The notes beneath the pieces are model-generated. The model searched no databases. It saw only the letters and a program-made list of their open reading frames with translations, and had not been told where the DNA came from. The translations under genes and the position numbers were made by a program. A stretch of 64,000 bases of DNA, taken from NCBI GenBank assembly GCA_015057625.1, contig SVDZ01000002.1, positions 252,865 to 316,864 of the forward strand, written 5' to 3'. Positions 61,345-64,000 of this stretch are shown here, one piece after another; the stretch's first letter is position 1; the number at the start of each line of letters is the position of its first letter. This DNA is from Lachnospiraceae bacterium. Its GTDB lineage: Bacteria > Bacillota > Clostridia > Lachnospirales > Lachnospiraceae.

Positions 61345-61887
61345 CTACTTTACTGTCTGGATAAGATTTATCCAATATCTCTTTATTGGTCCTTCATATG
61401 CTTCATATGATACAATGTCTTCTAATACGCCACCACACTTTTCAATGGTTTTATATGAACCTTCATTTTCCTCATAACAACCTATCAAAACATTGTAAAT
61501 ACAATGTTTTTTTGCTTCTTCTAACATCATATCAAGCATCTGTGTGCCATAACCTTTTCTTCTTTCTAAAGGTCTTACTCCAAATCCTATATGTCCCCAT
61601 GTTCTGTACCCTTCACAAGTAAGATAATGTCTCAAACTTGTGGCTCCAATCAATTTGTTATTCTCGTCTACAACAAAAAATGAGGTGGTGGATGCAAACT
61701 GGCTATCACCAAGTCCATGTTCACAATCGTCTAGCAATTTAATCAATTTTTCAAATTCTTCTATTGTATCAATCGGTTCATCTAAAAACCATGGGGCTAT
61801 TCTAGTGTTACTCTCACACCATTCCTTCATCATTTCGTTATATTGTTCAAAATATGTCAAATCAGGTTTAACTAAATATAATTTCAT
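61345..61887 (-). CDS. GNAT acetyltransferase
   Basis: 180 residues. FFVVDENNKLIGATSLRHYL (about 70-89) and GFGVRPLERRKGYGTQMLDMMLEEA (split: GFGVRPLERRKGYG, then TQMLDMM) form the acetyl-CoA-binding beta4-alpha3 core, with NEGSYKTIEKCGG at the end. Resembles uncharacterised GNATs from Firmicutes. The ATG has AAAGGAG eight bases upstream. The substrate cannot be inferred. Confidence 0.88.
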   Translation of the reverse strand: MKLYLVKPDLTYFEQYNEMMKEWCESNTRIAPWFLDEPIDTIEEFEKLIKLLDDCEHGLGDSQFASTTSFFVVDENNKLIGATSLRHYLTCEGYRTWGHIGFGVRPLERRKGYGTQMLDMMLEEAKKHCIYNVLIGCYEENEGSYKTIEKCGGVLEDIVSYEAYEGPIKRYWINLIQTVK

Positions 61888-61924
61888 AATAAACTCCTTT
61901 GCACTTTTGATTTATTAATCCAAT

Positions 61925-62359
61925 TTATTCAACTACAAAATCTGTCCACTGGATTTTGTTTAACATCATCACATCATCGGGCTTCTTCATCCCTATTTTT
62001 TCATAGAATGGAATCGCATTTTCATTTACACATGTATACATTATTATGTTGTCGCTACCTCCTGCAAGTTCATGTAATCTGTTGACCAATGCACTTCCAA
62101 TTCCTTTTCCTGTATGTTCACGAACCACTCCAATATCTGTTATAAAAAGCCAATATGCAAAATCTGTAATTCCAAAGCATACACCGATAATTTTTTTTTC
62201 TTTATCTCTTGCAACAAGACTAATTGCCACTCTTCCCACTAACGTTTCTATTCTCTCACGAAATCTTTCCTTTGGGTACTGCGACCCTAAATCTGTGTGC
62301 TTTAAAAATTCAATATATTCATCAGCCGTTATTCTTTCCTCGTTAATTGTATATTCCAC
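61925..62359 (-). CDS. GNAT acetyltransferase, short
   Basis: 144 residues. Core motif DIGVVREHTGKGIGSALVNRL (split: DIGVVREHTGKG, then IGSALVNRL; about 74-94) and NENAIPFYEKIGMKK (about 111-125). The start is GTG. The ribosome binding site is modest (GGAAG about 12 bases upstream). Lies 37 bases upstream of the next GNAT gene in transcription order. Acceptor unknown. Confidence 0.85.
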   Translation of the reverse strand: MEYTINEERITADEYIEFLKHTDLGSQYPKERFRERIETLVGRVAISLVARDKEKKIIGVCFGITDFAYWLFITDIGVVREHTGKGIGSALVNRLHELAGGSDNIIMYTCVNENAIPFYEKIGMKKPDDVMMLNKIQWTDFVVE

Positions 62360-62411
62360 CTAATTCACTTCCTTTTTAGTCTTGTTTAATATTTATCATC
62401 ATTAACTCAAT

Positions 62412-62837
62412 TTAGATCATCTTTTTAAAGCATATAATTCTATTTTCTTCCTCAAATCCAATACTCAAATGAAACTTTAACGACTCTGTATTGTCCAATT
62501 CACAATCACTTGCAAATTCGCTACAACCTTTTGTTTTTGCCCACTCTTCACATTCTTTGCATAGAATATTTGCAATTCCATTTTTTCTAAACTGCTTATC
62601 CACCACAATTCCTTCTAAATATCCTACAGGACTGTTATCACACCCTTCCACATAATCGTGCCTTAAACTGCAGAGTGCAAGTCCTACATATTTTCCACCT
62701 GCTTCCTGCGCAAATACCGCTCTTTCCTCTGATTCAAAATATTCAGTTAATATTCCTTTTGCTTCTTCTATTGTTGTTTCCCATAATTGAACAATTAAGG
62801 GGGCTAAGTCATCTATCATTTTCTTGTTTGCAATCAT
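62412..62837 (-). CDS. GNAT acetyltransferase resembling aminoglycoside 6'-N-acetyltransferases
   Basis: 141 residues. The stretch HDYVEG, then SPVGYLEGIVVDKQFRKNGIA (split: SPVGYLEGIVVD, KQFRKNGIA), then EFASDCELDNTESLKFH and GFEEENRIICF, is the pattern I recall from AAC(6')-type enzymes. Whether it acts on aminoglycosides cannot be told from sequence. The ATG at 62837 has GGAGGAG five bases upstream; a longer frame to 62879 lacks one. It is first in a run of four GNAT genes, with a promoter at 62899-62927. Confidence 0.85.
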   Translation of the reverse strand: MIANKKMIDDLAPLIVQLWETTIEEAKGILTEYFESEERAVFAQEAGGKYVGLALCSLRHDYVEGCDNSPVGYLEGIVVDKQFRKNGIANILCKECEEWAKTKGCSEFASDCELDNTESLKFHLSIGFEEENRIICFKKMI

Positions 62838-62898
62838 TATTTCTCCTCCTCCACAAATACATAATATCATCATAATCATCTATTGTAATTACCTTTAT

Positions 62899-62927
62899 AG
62901 TATAATCCATTTATTTGCCTAACACAA
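62899..62927 (-). promoter_or_regulatory. Sigma-A promoter for the GNAT gene run
   Basis: Minus strand: TTGTGT (62927-62922), 17 bases, TATACT (62904-62899), about 60 bases before the AAC(6')-like gene. The -35 overlaps the T-run of the terminator just upstream. Confidence 0.6.
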
Positions 62928-62950
62928 AAAAAGACTCCACAACAAGAAGT
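62926..62950 (-). terminator. Short terminator after the 21-codon gene
   Basis: Minus strand ACTTC (62950-62946) pairs with GGAGT (62938-62934) across a seven-base loop and is followed by C and seven Ts. The stem is short. Confidence 0.5.
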
Positions 62951-62961
62951 ATTTTTTATTA

Positions 62962-63027
62962 TCATCTCTTTCTGTTTAATTTAGCCAATTCCCTTGTAAT
63001 TGCCGGATGCATAATACTTGATGTCAT
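62962..63027 (-). CDS. Candidate 21-residue basic peptide
   Basis: ATG to TGA, 21 residues, beginning MTSSIMHPAITRELAK and ending in a basic NRKR tail. The ribosome binding site is very good (AGGAGAG, six bases), and a short terminator follows. It is hydrophilic with no signal peptide. It may be a microprotein, a regulatory leader peptide, or the 5' stub of a lost gene. Upstream 16-bp direct repeats (63121-63166) could control it. Confidence 0.45.
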   Translation of the reverse strand: MTSSIMHPAITRELAKLNRKR

Positions 63028-63120
63028 ATTTTACTCTCCTGTTGGTATATTCTTATTCAAACTCTTGTTTCGATAATTCAAATTCGTGTTGAACGATGCA
63101 CTATTTTTGGTGTATCATTC

Positions 63121-63166
63121 AAGTATTACATCTTGTATCAGATAAATAATAAGTACTACATCTTGT
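63121..63166. repeat. 16-bp direct repeats, three helical turns apart
   Basis: AAGTATTACATCTTGT (63121-63136) and AAGTACTACATCTTGT (63151-63166) differ by one base and are exactly 30 bases apart. An inverted copy of the core, CAAGATGT, is at 63203-63210. On the minus strand they overlap the spacer of a weak TTGTAA-17-TTATTA promoter. The spacing suits a regulator binding one face of DNA. Confidence 0.6.
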
Positions 63167-63341
63167 TTTTTACAATACCATTTATTCATACTTTGAGTAT
63201 ATCAAGATGTGTAAAATAGCCTCAACTGTTTTTTCCTGATACTCTAACAATTGTTAGCGATAATCGACTTTATATAGAAATATTTTTCAGTATATAGTGA
63301 TTATAAAAACAGACTTTATTATTTATAGTATTTATGATTAC

Positions 63342-63379
63342 AAAAAAATAAAGTACACTTTTTATAAAATGTACTTTAT
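63342..63379 (-). terminator. Perfect inverted repeat with T-run, likely terminator
   Basis: ATAAAGTACA (63348-63357) and TGTACTTTAT (63370-63379), 12-base loop. On the minus strand six or more Ts follow. The sequence AAAATGTACTTTAT occurs again at 63438-63451, which is not explained by termination. Confidence 0.6.
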
Positions 63380-63503
63380 CAGTATTTTCGGGCATTTGAA
63401 GTGTATTTTCAAAAAGTCCATTATTTTTTACTTTTGAAAAATGTACTTTATTCTACTATTTCCATATCGAAAAGTAAAAACTAGAAATTAGATATTAACA
63501 AAG

Positions 63504-63529
63504 GGATTGTTGCACACTGACAACAATCC
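63504..63529 (-). terminator. Hairpin after the DUF3592-like gene
   Basis: GGATTGTTG (63504-63512) and CAACAATCC (63521-63529): a perfect 9-bp stem with an eight-base loop, 36 bases past the stop codon. The T-run that follows on the minus strand is weak. Confidence 0.55.
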
Positions 63530-63564
63530 TATTTGTATTTTTATCGCAAAATCTAATATCTTTT

Positions 63565-63993
63565 TTACCTGTATACAATGAAAAGAATAATTCCAGCAGA
63601 AAGACTAATTGCTCCCACAGCAGTAAAAACATATGAAAGCACCCTATGTACCTTCTCTTCTTCGACATAGAATTCATCGTGTTTGTTTGGATTATAATGT
63701 ACTGTAACAAGCTGACCGTCTTTGAATTGTGGTTCGGAATTACCGAACTTTGATTCTTTTACAATTGTTTCATCTCCCACAGTGTATTCAAATACCGGAT
63801 GCCAGCCTGTATCATACCATCCTCCATTTACATTATAATCTTTATGAAGAACCGACTCTCTTACTCTTCCATGGGTAATTGAAGTACAATTCTTTTCTTT
63901 CTTCTTTCTGTTCTTAATCAATAGGATTCCTATTGTAAAAAAAACAATTCCAACCAGACCATAAATTCCCAAAAAAATTAATCCTGATCCCAA
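63565..63993 (-). CDS. DUF3592-like membrane protein, possibly cut by the window end
   Basis: 142 residues from a TTG at 63993. The frame is open to the end of the window, so the true start may be outside. Two transmembrane helices (about 4-25 and 119-140) enclose a beta-rich domain with HPVFEYTVGDE, KESKFGNSEPQFKDG and VTVHYNPNKHDEFYV, the pattern of DUF3592 proteins (conserved Pro-x-x-x-Tyr and Tyr-Asn-Pro). Function unknown. Followed by a hairpin at 63504-63529. Confidence 0.75.
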   Translation of the reverse strand: MGSGLIFLGIYGLVGIVFFTIGILLIKNRKKKEKNCTSITHGRVRESVLHKDYNVNGGWYDTGWHPVFEYTVGDETIVKESKFGNSEPQFKDGQLVTVHYNPNKHDEFYVEEEKVHRVLSYVFTAVGAISLSAGIILFIVYR

Positions 63994-64000
63994 AGAAGTT

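Noticed and set aside
63100..63460. CRISPR array
   Set aside because: The repeats are only two or three copies of different units with unequal spacing, not regular repeats and spacers, and no cas gene is nearby.
1..64000. tRNA or rRNA genes
   Set aside because: No stretch with the conserved T-loop GTTCGA-type signature in a cloverleaf setting or any rRNA landmark was found by eye.

Overview
The window is a stretch of an AT-rich Firmicutes chromosome. Gene content and order fit a Clostridia of the Lachnospiraceae type: rbgA-rnhB-yraN, der-plsY-gpsA, spoIVA, yqfC-yqfD-phoH-ybeY, miaB-mutS-mutL-miaA followed by an ynbB-type lyase, mreBCD-PBP2-minDE-rodA, sepF-ylmH-lspA-rluD. The spore genes spoIVA, yqfC and yqfD point to an endospore former or a close relative. 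This assignment is inferred from gene content; no rRNA or tRNA gene is visible. Several starts were moved from an upstream TTG/GTG to an ATG or GTG that has a Shine-Dalgarno sequence at normal distance.

1-16100: ribosome assembly and RNA metabolism (rbgA, rnhB), cell-wall editing (pgeF), an uncharacterised PDZ/radical-SAM-like protein, der, phospholipid synthesis (plsY, gpsA, cardiolipin synthase), a small alarmone synthetase, spoIVA, a membrane-anchored barnase-like RNase with its barstar-like inhibitor, alaS and rpsU. The spoIVA upstream region is unusual: one perfect hairpin looks like the terminator of the preceding gene, buries the spoIVA ribosome binding site, and contains a sigma-E-like promoter.

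16200-34400: spore genes yqfC-yqfD, then phoH, ybeY, a DUF3048 protein, cdd, two flavoproteins, a propeller-like protein of unknown role, DUF896, 5-formyl-THF cyclo-ligase, miaB, mutS, mutL, miaA and a methionine-gamma-lyase-like PLP enzyme. 34500-43800: the rod-shape and division-site cluster (radC, mreB, mreC, mreD, PBP2, minD, minE, rodA), then a divergent methylglyoxal synthase and a small P-loop protein. 43800-50500: a structured extragenic element, a DUF378 membrane protein, and the sepF neighbourhood (HlyD-like, yggS, sepF, ylmH, aroB, lspA, rluD).

50500-64000 is accessory. It holds a membrane-tethered lipase-like protein behind a 14-bp tandem repeat, a 1956-residue secreted BspA-type leucine-rich-repeat protein with two C-terminal repeats, and a DUF1848 protein with a C-terminal cysteine triad. 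Four different GNAT acetyltransferases sit in a row, one resembling aminoglycoside 6'-N-acetyltransferases. Three very small candidate genes (21, 22 and 40 codons), a structured candidate RNA upstream of the DUF1848 gene, and several repeats and promoters without assigned genes lie between them. Except for the lipase and a few orphan + strand promoter matches, the genes here are on the minus strand. No complete insertion sequence, prophage or CRISPR array was seen.
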